Shown here: positions 7,980-15,578 of the stretch, one piece after another
How the letters are laid out: each line of letters begins with the position of its first letter
How positions within the stretch are numbered: the first letter of the stretch is position 1
Assembly: GCA_051011135.1 (NCBI GenBank)
Contig: JBPCUO010000093.1
Span: forward strand, 1 to 22,998
Length of the DNA stretch: 22,998 bases
Direction: 5' to 3'
Origin: JACOND01 sp051011135
GTDB taxonomy: Bacteria; Bdellovibrionota; Bdellovibrionia; Bdellovibrionales; UBA1609
The notes under the pieces: generated by a model
The model's database searches: none
Seen by the model: only the letters and a program-made list of their open reading frames with translations
What the model was told of the DNA's origin: nothing
Translations under genes and position numbers: made by a program

Positions 7980-8767
7980 AAAAACAAGCTTTACTGCGCT
8001 TATCAGATGGAGTTTTACTCGTATATCCTTTGGTAATGGCTGGATCTTTAATTCTCTTTTATTTTTATGTGCTATTTCCTCAGTTTAATTTTAAAGGAGT
8101 GCATGCTCTTAAAAATAAAAAACCTCAAGAGGCTCTTTTATATTTTTTTAAAGATTTAGAAAAAAAATCTTTAAACCCTTGGTCGCATTTAAATGTGGCT
8201 TTAGCTTATGATGCGAATCAACAATCCCTAAAATCTTTACAAGCTTATCAAGTTGTTTCTTCTCAATTCAAAGATGCTCCTCAGTTTTTTTCTTATTTCA
8301 ATCAAGGGGAATTGCAGGGCCGCTTAGGAGATATTCCAAAAGCTCTTCACAATTATCAAGAAGCTTTAGAGTTTGGTTTAAAACAAAAAGAAATCAAAGA
8401 GAATATAGAATTATTATTTCAAAAACAAAAAAACTCATCATCTCAAGATAAGCAAAAACAAGACGAAGATGATGACTCTTCAAAAAAAGAGAAAGGAAGC
8501 TCTAAAGAAGATTCAAACCAAGATAATTCACAAAATTCTAAAGAAGATGCTGAAGATTCTTCAAAAAATTCTTCTTCAGATCAAAATCAAGTTGAAAAAC
8601 AAAAGGAAAACTTGGACACTAGCAATGCGGAGGAACCCGTAGAAGGTTTAACTCAAAAACAAGCAGAGTTTATATTAAAAGCGATAGAGCAAAATGAAAC
8701 AGAAGTACGGGCAAAAACTTTTCAAAAGAAAAGTCAGTACGGAGATAAAGATGGGAAGGATTGGTAA
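7976..8767 (+). CDS. batC: BatC, TPR membrane protein
   Basis: This 263-residue protein has a membrane segment at about 12-34, then two or three tetratricopeptide-like repeats (about 38-145; KNKKPQEALLYFFKDLEK and GDIPKALHNYQEALEFG), a low-complexity Ser/Asp/Glu/Lys/Gln linker (about 152-220), and a conserved C-terminal block LTQKQAEFILKAIEQNE (226-242) found in BatC-type proteins. TPRs mediate protein contact, here presumably with BatA/BatB. The unstructured charged linker is long for the family. An AAGGAG ribosome site lies just before the ATG, which overlaps the batB stop. Confidence 0.85.
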   Translation: MKKQALLRLSDGVLLVYPLVMAGSLILFYFYVLFPQFNFKGVHALKNKKPQEALLYFFKDLEKKSLNPWSHLNVALAYDANQQSLKSLQAYQVVSSQFKDAPQFFSYFNQGELQGRLGDIPKALHNYQEALEFGLKQKEIKENIELLFQKQKNSSSQDKQKQDEDDDSSKKEKGSSKEDSNQDNSQNSKEDAEDSSKNSSSDQNQVEKQKENLDTSNAEEPVEGLTQKQAEFILKAIEQNETEVRAKTFQKKSQYGDKDGKDW

Positions 8768-10549
8768 TTGAAATTTCTTATTGTTTTTTTATGGAGTTTT
8801 CAATCTTATGGAGTGTCTGTTTTTTCAAGCACAAACGCTTCCCGCATTGCTTTAAATCAATCTTTAACTTTTACAATTGCTGTTCAATATGAAGATAAAA
8901 AACCTCAAGGTGTTGATGTTTTAAATCTCCAGTCTCTTAAAAATTTTGACATTATTAATGATTGGTCTAGTTCTAAAAGTTCTGTTCATATTGTTAATGG
9001 TCGTATGGATAAAACTCAAACGGTTGAGTATCATTATGAATTACAAGCTCACAAAAAAGGCCGGTTTTTAATAGGTCCTTTTTCTGTTCGAGTGAATGGA
9101 AAAATTTACCCTACCAAAGCGATTGAAGTGAAGGTGACAGATAAACAAAAAAACCTTCCTCAAAAACCCAGCAATCCTTTTGGAATAGATCCTTTTTTTG
9201 ATTCTTTTTTTAGCAATGCTCCTAACCTAATACCTCAAAGAGATGTAGGGGATATTAAAATTCGATTAGAATTAAGTAAAAAAACAGTTTACGAGGGTCA
9301 GGCTTTAAAAGCGGATTGGATTTTATACAATAGTTCTACAAGAATGAATTATGAAGTGGATAAAAATCCTAAGCTTAAAGATTTTTGGAAAGAGTCCATT
9401 TCTTTAAGTCCTCAAGGTCAATTTTTAGGAACGCAAGTTTTGGGCGATACTTTATATCGTAAAACTCTTTTTGATTCGATGATTTTATTTCCTTTAAAAA
9501 GTGGCTCTTTAGTTATTGATTCTTATTTATTAAAAGTGAATTCTATTTTCGGTTTTAGAAGAGCCGGTAAAAAAGCTAAAAAATCTGCGGCTAAAACAAT
9601 TCAAGTCAAACCTTTACCCATCAAAGGAAGAAAAAACTTTTCAGGAGCTGTTGGTCATTTTCAAGTTAAAGCGTCTTTAAAAAATAAAGAGGCTAGGGTG
9701 AATGAACCTTTGTCTTATCATATTGAATTTCAAGGAGATGGACATCCTCAATTTATTCAACTTCCAAAACTGCCTTTTCCTTCCAGCTTCAAAACTTATC
9801 CTCCTGTGGATCAATCCAAGTTTAATCCCAAAGGAAAAAGTTTTAAAAATTATGAAATTATTTTAATTCCTCAAAAAATGGGTTTGCTTGAAATTCCTTC
9901 TTTTCAAGTGAGCACTTTTAATCCTGATTTAGGTCGTTATGTTTATCATCAAATTCCCGCTTTTAAAATTAAAGTTTTAAAAGGAGATTCTCATCAAGAA
10001 GATGATGATGGATTTCAGTTTTTCAAAAAAGATCCGCAAAAATCAGATCCTGAAGATCAAGCTTTAAAAACTTTGGATTCTTTTTACTGGCCAAGCTTTT
10101 TAAATCAAAAAACTCTTCAAAAATTTTGGCTCCTTTTTTATTCTATTTTGAGTGTGTTGTTTCTGGCTTTGATTTTATTTCCAGTCAGAAAAAAATCAGA
10201 ATCTTTAAAAGGAAAATTAAAAAAAGGATTTAAAGAAATCGACAACCTTATTCATCATAAAAAGTGGAAAGCGTCTAGCATGAAAATGATTTCTTTAGTG
10301 TATATGGTTTTATATGAAAGGGATGACCAAGAGCAATCTTCCATTAATTGGGAAGATTTGATTCAAAAGCTACCCCCAAGTTCTTATGAAAAATATGGAT
10401 CTCGCCTGACAGAAATCATGAAAAATTTAGAAAAATTAAGTTTTTCTCCCAAAAAAGTGCCGGATCAAGAAGCTTTAATGGAGGCGAAACTCTTGTATAA
10501 ACATCTGCGAAATCTTCTTCAAAAAGTGACAGAAAATAGACGCTTATAA
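8768..10549 (+). CDS. batD: BatD family periplasmic protein
   Basis: This 593-residue protein has a short signal peptide (about 1-16), several beta-rich Ig-like modules (STNASRIALNQSLTFTIAVQ near 21-40; VYEGQALKADWILYN near 175-189; ARVNEPLSYHIEFQG near 310-324), and a membrane helix near 455-476 followed by a basic cytoplasmic tail of about 115 residues that is helical. This is the BatD/DUF7939-type architecture (OxyGen tolerance). The predicted start is a TTG directly after the batC TAA, with GGAAGGA seven bases upstream; no ATG gives a better signal peptide. The first module contains the BatD motif in which a polar NxQSLTFT segment precedes an aromatic strand. It closes the operon; no good terminator follows. 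Confidence 0.88.
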   Translation: MKFLIVFLWSFQSYGVSVFSSTNASRIALNQSLTFTIAVQYEDKKPQGVDVLNLQSLKNFDIINDWSSSKSSVHIVNGRMDKTQTVEYHYELQAHKKGRFLIGPFSVRVNGKIYPTKAIEVKVTDKQKNLPQKPSNPFGIDPFFDSFFSNAPNLIPQRDVGDIKIRLELSKKTVYEGQALKADWILYNSSTRMNYEVDKNPKLKDFWKESISLSPQGQFLGTQVLGDTLYRKTLFDSMILFPLKSGSLVIDSYLLKVNSIFGFRRAGKKAKKSAAKTIQVKPLPIKGRKNFSGAVGHFQVKASLKNKEARVNEPLSYHIEFQGDGHPQFIQLPKLPFPSSFKTYPPVDQSKFNPKGKSFKNYEIILIPQKMGLLEIPSFQVSTFNPDLGRYVYHQIPAFKIKVLKGDSHQEDDDGFQFFKKDPQKSDPEDQALKTLDSFYWPSFLNQKTLQKFWLLFYSILSVLFLALILFPVRKKSESLKGKLKKGFKEIDNLIHHKKWKASSMKMISLVYMVLYERDDQEQSSINWEDLIQKLPPSSYEKYGSRLTEIMKNLEKLSFSPKKVPDQEALMEAKLLYKHLRNLLQKVTENRRL

Positions 10550-10583
10550 AAAAAGAATCTATCCTTTTGCGCGTAAAAACATC

Positions 10584-10612
10584 TTGAATTTCTAATACAA
10601 ATTTTTTAAGAT
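10584..10612 (+). promoter_or_regulatory. Candidate promoter for the lytic transglycosylase gene
   Basis: TTGAAT (10584-10589), a 17-bp spacer, then TAAGAT (10607-10612). Each hexamer matches consensus at 4 of 6 positions. The predicted start near 10619 would give a leader of about 68 nt that contains the paired hairpins described next. Confidence 0.45.
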
Positions 10613-10627
10613 GAATTTAAGTGGGTG

Positions 10628-10687
10628 TCTAAAGGAAGCTAGCCTTAAGGTTTAAATTCCCTTTAGAATTATAAGAGGGTTTTTTTT
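10628..10687 (+). promoter_or_regulatory. Leader with two mutually exclusive hairpins and a T-tract before GTG
   Basis: Stem A pairs TCTAAAGG (10628-10635) with CCTTTAGA (10660-10667), 8 bp perfect. Stem B pairs CCCTTT (10659-10664) with AAGAGGG (10673-10679; one G-U pair and a loop of about 9 nt) and is followed at once by eight T (10680-10687), as in an intrinsic terminator. The segment 10659-10667 is used by both stems, so only one can form. AGAGGG of stem B is also the likely ribosome site of the gene starting at 10688. The structure could act as an attenuator or as a translational switch. I recognise no known riboswitch class. Confidence 0.5.
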
Positions 10688-12196
10688 GTGAGAATTTTTG
10701 CATTATTCCTGTTTATTTTTGTTTTAAATTCTTGTGGCCATCTTGTAACTAAGCGCCTTATTCATAATCAAGAATCTTTATTAGGGGAGCAACCTATCCC
10801 TAATATTTCACACTTTGAACTTCCTACTTCTGTTTCTTATAAAAAAATGTCTGAAAGTTACCAGTCGGCTTATGGAGATGTTCCCTTAGACGACAATGCA
10901 CAAGTTGATAAATGGGTTAAGTATTTTACAGGTCGTGGTCGTCCTGTGATGGAAACTTATTTAGAGCGATCTTCTCGTTATCTTCCTATTATGAAAAGCG
11001 TGATGAGAGAGGCTCAGTTACCAGAAGATTTGGTCTATGTTGCTTTGATTGAATCAGGATTCAGTTCTAGAGCTCATAGTCGATCCAATGCTGTTGGGTA
11101 CTGGCAATTTATTTCTGGAACAGGAAAAAGATATGGTTTAAAAATTAATGGCTTTGTTGATGAAAGGCGAGATCCTGTTTTATCTACTCGCGCGGCAGTT
11201 GAATATTTTAAAGATCTTTATAAACTTTTTGGATCTTGGCATCTGGCTTTATCCGCTTACAATGCAGGCGAGTATCGTGTGAACCGAGCGGTTTTAAAAC
11301 ATTACAATCGTAATTTTTGGTATCTAACTTCTAAAAAAGCTTTACCGCGAGAGACGATGAACTATGTTCCTAAATTTATTGCTGCTGTTCGTATTGCTAA
11401 ACATCCTCAAAAATATGGTTTTTATAATATTAAATATCAAACACCTTTAAATTATGATGTGGTTTCTGTTTATAGTGGAGTGAGTTTAAAAAGATTATCA
11501 ACTCAATTAGATATACCTTTTAAAGATCTTAAACTTTTAAATCCTATGTATAAAGGAGAGTATGTTCCTGTCTATGCTCAAAAAGCAATTTTAAGAATGC
11601 CTGTTGGAGTTTCAAGAATTTCCAAAAGTATTTTGAAAAGATCTTATATGGCTAAACCTGACAGTGGTTATTATCATCATTACTATTACAAAGTGAGAAG
11701 AGGAGATACTCTTTATCAAATTGCTCGCAAAAACAGAACAACAGTTTCTAAATTAAGACGATACAATAGTTTGGGGAGAAAATCTTTAATTCGAGTGGGG
11801 CAAAAATTAAAAGTTCCTTCTAAAAATTTAGTTCAATCTAAAAGAAATATTGCTTCTGCAAAAAAATCTCCTACTTTTTATGTGGTTCAACGAGGAGATA
11901 GCTTAACTCGAATTGCAAAAAAACATAAACTCACTGTGGCGCAATTAAGATCTTTTAATAATTTAAAAAAATCTTCAACCATCCATCCTCGTCAAAAATT
12001 AAGAGTTAAAAAGAAACCTGCTCCTGCGCAACGGCGTTTAGCAAGCAATAAAAATCATCATGTTGTTAGGAGAGGGGATACTTTAATTGGCATTGCTCGT
12101 AAATACAAAGTGAGTCTACCGGCATTAATGCGCGCTAATTCAATGACTTTTAAATCTGTTTTATTAACAGGGAAGCGCTTAATCATTCCCAAATAA
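10688..12196 (+). CDS. mltD: Membrane-bound lytic transglycosylase with three LysM domains (MltD-like)
   Basis: This 502-residue lipoprotein cleaves the glycan strands of peptidoglycan. A signal peptide ends in lipobox LNSC with Cys16. The SLT/GH23 domain (about 95-240) carries catalytic Glu122 in ALIESGF, the AVGYWQFISGTGKRYGL motif (135-151) and LALSAYNAGE (186-195). Three LysM domains follow at about 334-377, 398-440 and 458-501, each with [VR]RGD[TS]L; they anchor the enzyme to the wall. A basic linker separates the repeats. Architecture and length match MltD. The GTG start is set by AGAGGG eight bases upstream and by the signal peptide. The gene is monocistronic, flanked by its own promoter and that of the ABC operon. 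Confidence 0.95.
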   Translation: MRIFALFLFIFVLNSCGHLVTKRLIHNQESLLGEQPIPNISHFELPTSVSYKKMSESYQSAYGDVPLDDNAQVDKWVKYFTGRGRPVMETYLERSSRYLPIMKSVMREAQLPEDLVYVALIESGFSSRAHSRSNAVGYWQFISGTGKRYGLKINGFVDERRDPVLSTRAAVEYFKDLYKLFGSWHLALSAYNAGEYRVNRAVLKHYNRNFWYLTSKKALPRETMNYVPKFIAAVRIAKHPQKYGFYNIKYQTPLNYDVVSVYSGVSLKRLSTQLDIPFKDLKLLNPMYKGEYVPVYAQKAILRMPVGVSRISKSILKRSYMAKPDSGYYHHYYYKVRRGDTLYQIARKNRTTVSKLRRYNSLGRKSLIRVGQKLKVPSKNLVQSKRNIASAKKSPTFYVVQRGDSLTRIAKKHKLTVAQLRSFNNLKKSSTIHPRQKLRVKKKPAPAQRRLASNKNHHVVRRGDTLIGIARKYKVSLPALMRANSMTFKSVLLTGKRLIIPK

Positions 12197-12249
12197 ATCC
12201 AAGTTGATTTAAGACTTTTAAAGAACTCTTCTTATATGCTTCAACTTGC

Positions 12250-12280
12250 TTGACTTCCCTATTAGGAATAGGGATAAAAT
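12250..12280 (+). promoter_or_regulatory. Promoter with 19-bp spacer and centred dyad (MerR-type design)
   Basis: TTGACT (12250-12255) and TAAAAT (12275-12280) are 19 bp apart. The spacer contains a perfect 7-bp inverted repeat with a 3-bp centre, CCCTATT-AGG-AATAGGG (12257-12273), whose centre (12265) is exactly the centre of the spacer. An over-long spacer filled by a dyad is the hallmark of MerR-family activators. An alternative -10, GATAAA (12273-12278), would give a normal 17-bp spacing. The predicted start is only a few bases before the ATG at 12289. The dyad lacks a T-run, so it is not a terminator for the preceding gene. Confidence 0.6.
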
Positions 12281-12288
12281 CATTCTTA

Positions 12289-13203
12289 ATGATTACCGCT
12301 AAAAATCTCACTAAAAATTATGGAAATCGTACAGCGATTAGGGGAGTTTCTTTTGAAATTCAACGAGGAGAGATCGTTGGTTTCTTAGGCCCTAATGGAG
12401 CGGGCAAAACAACAACCATGAAAATACTAACAGGCTATATGGCCCCTCATGAAGGAGAGGTTTTTATTGATGGAATTAATATTTCAGAACAACCTATCTT
12501 AGCGAAAAAAAAACTGGGGTATCTTCCAGAAATGCCTCCTGTTTATGGAGAGATGTATGTTGAAGATTATTTAAAATATGTAGCGCGTTTAAAACTTTGT
12601 GAAGATAAAAAAATTCCCAAACTAGTAGGCTCCGCTTTAGAAAAAGCAGGACTTGTAAAAGTTCGCTCTCGTTTAATACAAAATCTTTCTAAGGGTTTTA
12701 AGCAACGAGTAGGGTTGGCTCAAGCTTTAGTCTCTGATCCAGAGATATTAATTCTGGATGAACCTACGGTTGGTTTAGATCCTAAACAAGTGATTGAAAT
12801 GAGAGAGCTCTTATCTCAACTCAAAGGGCAACACACTATTATTTTATCGACTCATATTCTTCCAGAGGTTCAAGTCAGTTGCGAAAGAGTGATTATTATT
12901 AATGAGGGAAAAATTGTAACTCAAGATAGCTTAGAGGGTTTGAGTCAAAAAATGGCTGCAAAAAGTCAAACTCTTTTAAAAGTTAAAAAAGCAAACAAAA
13001 GTTTATTGGAAAAATTAAAATCTATTAAGGGAGTCTTAGGAGTTGAATCCAGTTCAGAAGGTATTAAAATAGATAGTTCTCCTAATGATAATATCAATGA
13101 GGAGATTGCAAAAATGGTCATTGATGAAAAGTATGGTTTGTTAGAAATTAAAAATACTCGTTTTGATTTGGAAGATGTTTTTATTCGGTTAACTAATAAG
13201 TAG
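12289..13203 (+). CDS. ABC transporter ATP-binding protein, GldA-type
   Basis: This 304-residue ATPase powers an ABC-2 type transporter. Walker A is GPNGAGKT (34-41), signature LSKGFKQR (133-140), Walker B ILILDE (153-158) and H-loop STHIL (187-191). The Q-loop position reads GYLPEMPP, as in the GldA/NosF/CcmA-like group. The C-terminal ~85 residues form the regulatory domain common in this group. A longer reading from a TTG at 12250 is possible, but that codon lies in the -35 element, so I choose the ATG at 12289; it gives the family N-terminus MITAKNLTKNYG. No good Shine-Dalgarno lies at the normal distance, consistent with a near-leaderless mRNA. Confidence 0.9.
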   Translation: MITAKNLTKNYGNRTAIRGVSFEIQRGEIVGFLGPNGAGKTTTMKILTGYMAPHEGEVFIDGINISEQPILAKKKLGYLPEMPPVYGEMYVEDYLKYVARLKLCEDKKIPKLVGSALEKAGLVKVRSRLIQNLSKGFKQRVGLAQALVSDPEILILDEPTVGLDPKQVIEMRELLSQLKGQHTIILSTHILPEVQVSCERVIIINEGKIVTQDSLEGLSQKMAAKSQTLLKVKKANKSLLEKLKSIKGVLGVESSSEGIKIDSSPNDNINEEIAKMVIDEKYGLLEIKNTRFDLEDVFIRLTNK

Positions 13204-13208
13204 GGATT

Positions 13209-13988
13209 ATGATTTTTTTAAGACAAGTTCGAGTGATTGCAAGTAGAGATTTAAAACAATTTCTTTTGAGTCCTTTATTTTATGTCTTCGCAGGAGTTTC
13301 TTGTGTGTTTTTAAGTTATGTCTTTCCTAGAGATTTATTTCGTTTTGCTCAATCTTATGTGATGCCAGCGTTTCAACAAGGAGCTCAGCAAGCCCGTAAC
13401 ATTCACTTTGAAGTTTTTGTTTCACACATTTCTTATATCAATTTAATTCTTTTATTTTGTATTCCTATTTTATCGATGAAGCTTTTAGCAGAGGAGAAAA
13501 AAAATCGAACTTATGATTTACTAATGACTTCTCCTGTATCATCTTTACAAATTGTTGTCGGAAAATACCTTGCTTTACTGGGCGTTCTCTTGATTTTTTT
13601 ACTGATCACTTTGTTCTATCCTTTATCAACTGTTTTTGTAACAGACATTCCTGTTGGACCTTTGTTTTCTTCTTATATGGGAATCTTTTTATTAGGATCT
13701 GTCTACTCCGCAATAGGTTTATTCACCTCTTCTTTAACAGCCTCTTTATTTTTAAGTGTTTTTATAGGGATTATTTTAAATATATCGGTATGGTTTATTT
13801 CACAAGGACAAGAGTTTTCTAATCCTTTTATAAATTCTATGATGGAGTATTTATCATTATCCAATCATCTTACTAATTTTGTAAAAGGAAGTTTGGTGAT
13901 TAACTCTTTTGCTTTCTTTTTTACTTTTATTATTTTCTTTTTATTTTTGGTTTATAAAGTTTTAGAATTTTCTAGATGGAGATCTTAA
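13209..13988 (+). CDS. ABC-2 type permease, GldF-type
   Basis: This 259-residue membrane protein has about six hydrophobic segments and the family features of a GldF/NosY permease: the N-terminal ASRDLKQFLLSPLFYVFAGV (11-30), followed by a long extracytoplasmic loop, then LAEEKKNRTYDLLMTSPVSSLQIVVGKYLA (about 93-122), the coupling segment typical of ABC-2 permeases. It starts 5 nt after the ATPase stop with AGGGA as ribosome site, and its TAA directly precedes the next ATG. It should form the membrane channel together with the ATPase. The substrate is unknown. Confidence 0.9.
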   Translation: MIFLRQVRVIASRDLKQFLLSPLFYVFAGVSCVFLSYVFPRDLFRFAQSYVMPAFQQGAQQARNIHFEVFVSHISYINLILLFCIPILSMKLLAEEKKNRTYDLLMTSPVSSLQIVVGKYLALLGVLLIFLLITLFYPLSTVFVTDIPVGPLFSSYMGIFLLGSVYSAIGLFTSSLTASLFLSVFIGIILNISVWFISQGQEFSNPFINSMMEYLSLSNHLTNFVKGSLVINSFAFFFTFIIFFLFLVYKVLEFSRWRS

Positions 13989-15578
13989 ATGAGTTCATGG
14001 GGTAAATTAGGTCTTTTACTAAGTGGTTTTTGTTTTATTATTATGGCAGGAACTCGTTCTATTTTAGGAATTTGGCATCCTCTTTTATACGGATTTTTAG
14101 CTTTATTTTTAGTAGGGCTTTTAGTGTCCATGGTTTTAGATTACAAATTTTATCTGGATTTTTTATCCATGAAAACCACCAAAAACAGCCTGAGCTTGGG
14201 TTGGTCTTTAATGTTACTTCTTATTTTATTAGTGTCTTTTGGTTATTTGTCGAATCGTTTTAATAAATCTTTTGATTTAACTTCAGAGAAGATTCATTCT
14301 TTAGCGACTCAAAGTCAAGAGAGTGTAGATCTTTTAAAAAAGCGATTACAAATTTATGTCTTTTTTAAAGGAAGTAAATTATCACAGCAAGCTGTAGCTG
14401 CAAAACAACTTCTTAAAGATAATTTAATACTTTACAAACAAGCCTCTTCTAAAGTGAAGGTTTTGTATGTAGATACTTATAAAAATAATAAATTGTCTAA
14501 AGAGTTTTTGGATAATCTCACTGATAAAAATCAAAAAGAGATTTTTGTTTTTGTAAGTTATGAAGGGCAAAAAGTAAGAGTGGATGAGCCTTTTACAGAG
14601 CAGAATTTAACATCTGCTATTATTAAATCAAAAAAAACAGATCGTAAAGAAATTTATTTCCTCATAGGACATGGAGAAAGAGATTTAAGAAGCGATAAGC
14701 CAGATGGTTTAAGAGCTTTAGAGCAGTATTTAAGTCAATCGGGATTCGCGTTAAAAGAGTGGAGTTTTGCTCAAAGTGGTATTCCTAAAAATAAACCTCC
14801 TTTGGTTTTAGTGGTAGGGCCTTCTCGTCCTTTTTTAGTATCAGAGCTGAATTGGTTAAAAAAATATCTGTCTCAAAAAGGTCGTTTGATGATTGCATTA
14901 GATCCAAAAGAACAAACAAACCTGCCTTTCTTTTTAAAAAATTATGGCGTGTCTTATAAAAATGATTTTATTGTGAGTCAATTAGGATTAATTTATGGAG
15001 GAGTGACCAAGGCTTTAGGTGTTGCTTTTGATCCTATGAATCCTATCACTCTTCGATTTAACTCTGGAAAAGAAGCTGTCTTTTTTGAAAAAGCGAGTTC
15101 TTTAGAATTTTTACCAGCCATGAAAAACAAATGGGGTTATTCTAATTTAGTTCGTAGTCATGGTAAAAGTTTTGTAGTTCCTAATATTACTCAAGAGATA
15201 AAAATGGGAACTTTAAAAAGTTTAGTAATGGGAATAGAAGTACATTCTAAATCTTCTAAAGAAGATAAATTAGCACATCAGCATCCTACTCAAAAACCAG
15301 ATTGGAAAGATGGATTTCGTTTAGTGGTTTTCGGAGATAGTGATTTTATGAGCAATCGTTATTTTTATGAAGGCTCTAATCGAGACTTAGCTTTAAACAC
15401 AGTGGTTTCTCTTTTAGGAGAAGATGATCTGGTAACAATCCGACCTAAACAACCTACAGGAACTAAAGTTGAGATGACTCGTTTTCGAACTTTAGGAATT
15501 GTTTTACTTATGATTAGTTTGCCTCTTATCTTTTTAATTGTAAGTTTATGGATGTGGTATCGTAGGAGAGAGGCGTGA
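13989..15578 (+). CDS. GldG-like ABC transporter auxiliary protein
   Basis: This 529-residue protein has three N-terminal membrane segments (about 7-24, 32-50, 69-88), a large extracytoplasmic region and a C-terminal helix (about 500-524) ending in basic WYRRREA. The extracytoplasmic part has the GldG/DUF7088-type segment SFDLTSEKIHSLATQS (94-109) and the conserved YFLIGHGERDL (223-233) and VVFGDSDFMSN (about 443-453). In Flavobacterium, GldG works with GldA and GldF in gliding motility; homologous operons occur in many non-gliding bacteria with unknown cargo. The conserved GHGE and GDSDF motifs suggest a hydrolase-like or IFT52-like fold used for binding. ATGs abut and overlap on both sides (TAAATG; GTGA). 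Confidence 0.88.
   Translation: MSSWGKLGLLLSGFCFIIMAGTRSILGIWHPLLYGFLALFLVGLLVSMVLDYKFYLDFLSMKTTKNSLSLGWSLMLLLILLVSFGYLSNRFNKSFDLTSEKIHSLATQSQESVDLLKKRLQIYVFFKGSKLSQQAVAAKQLLKDNLILYKQASSKVKVLYVDTYKNNKLSKEFLDNLTDKNQKEIFVFVSYEGQKVRVDEPFTEQNLTSAIIKSKKTDRKEIYFLIGHGERDLRSDKPDGLRALEQYLSQSGFALKEWSFAQSGIPKNKPPLVLVVGPSRPFLVSELNWLKKYLSQKGRLMIALDPKEQTNLPFFLKNYGVSYKNDFIVSQLGLIYGGVTKALGVAFDPMNPITLRFNSGKEAVFFEKASSLEFLPAMKNKWGYSNLVRSHGKSFVVPNITQEIKMGTLKSLVMGIEVHSKSSKEDKLAHQHPTQKPDWKDGFRLVVFGDSDFMSNRYFYEGSNRDLALNTVVSLLGEDDLVTIRPKQPTGTKVEMTRFRTLGIVLLMISLPLIFLIVSLWMWYRRREA

Noticed and set aside
10620..10687. c-di-GMP (GEMM) riboswitch in the lytic transglycosylase leader
   Set aside because: The leader is too short and lacks the GEMM core sequences; only the paired-hairpin layout is supported.
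12257..12273. CCCTATT-AGG-AATAGGG as an intrinsic terminator for the lytic transglycosylase gene
   Set aside because: It is followed by ATAAAATC, not a T-run, and sits precisely between -35 and -10 hexamers, so an operator is more likely.
12250..12288. TTG at 12250 as the start of the ABC ATPase, adding 13 residues
   Set aside because: The TTG is part of the -35 hexamer, no ribosome site precedes it, and the extra residues are not part of the family N-terminus.
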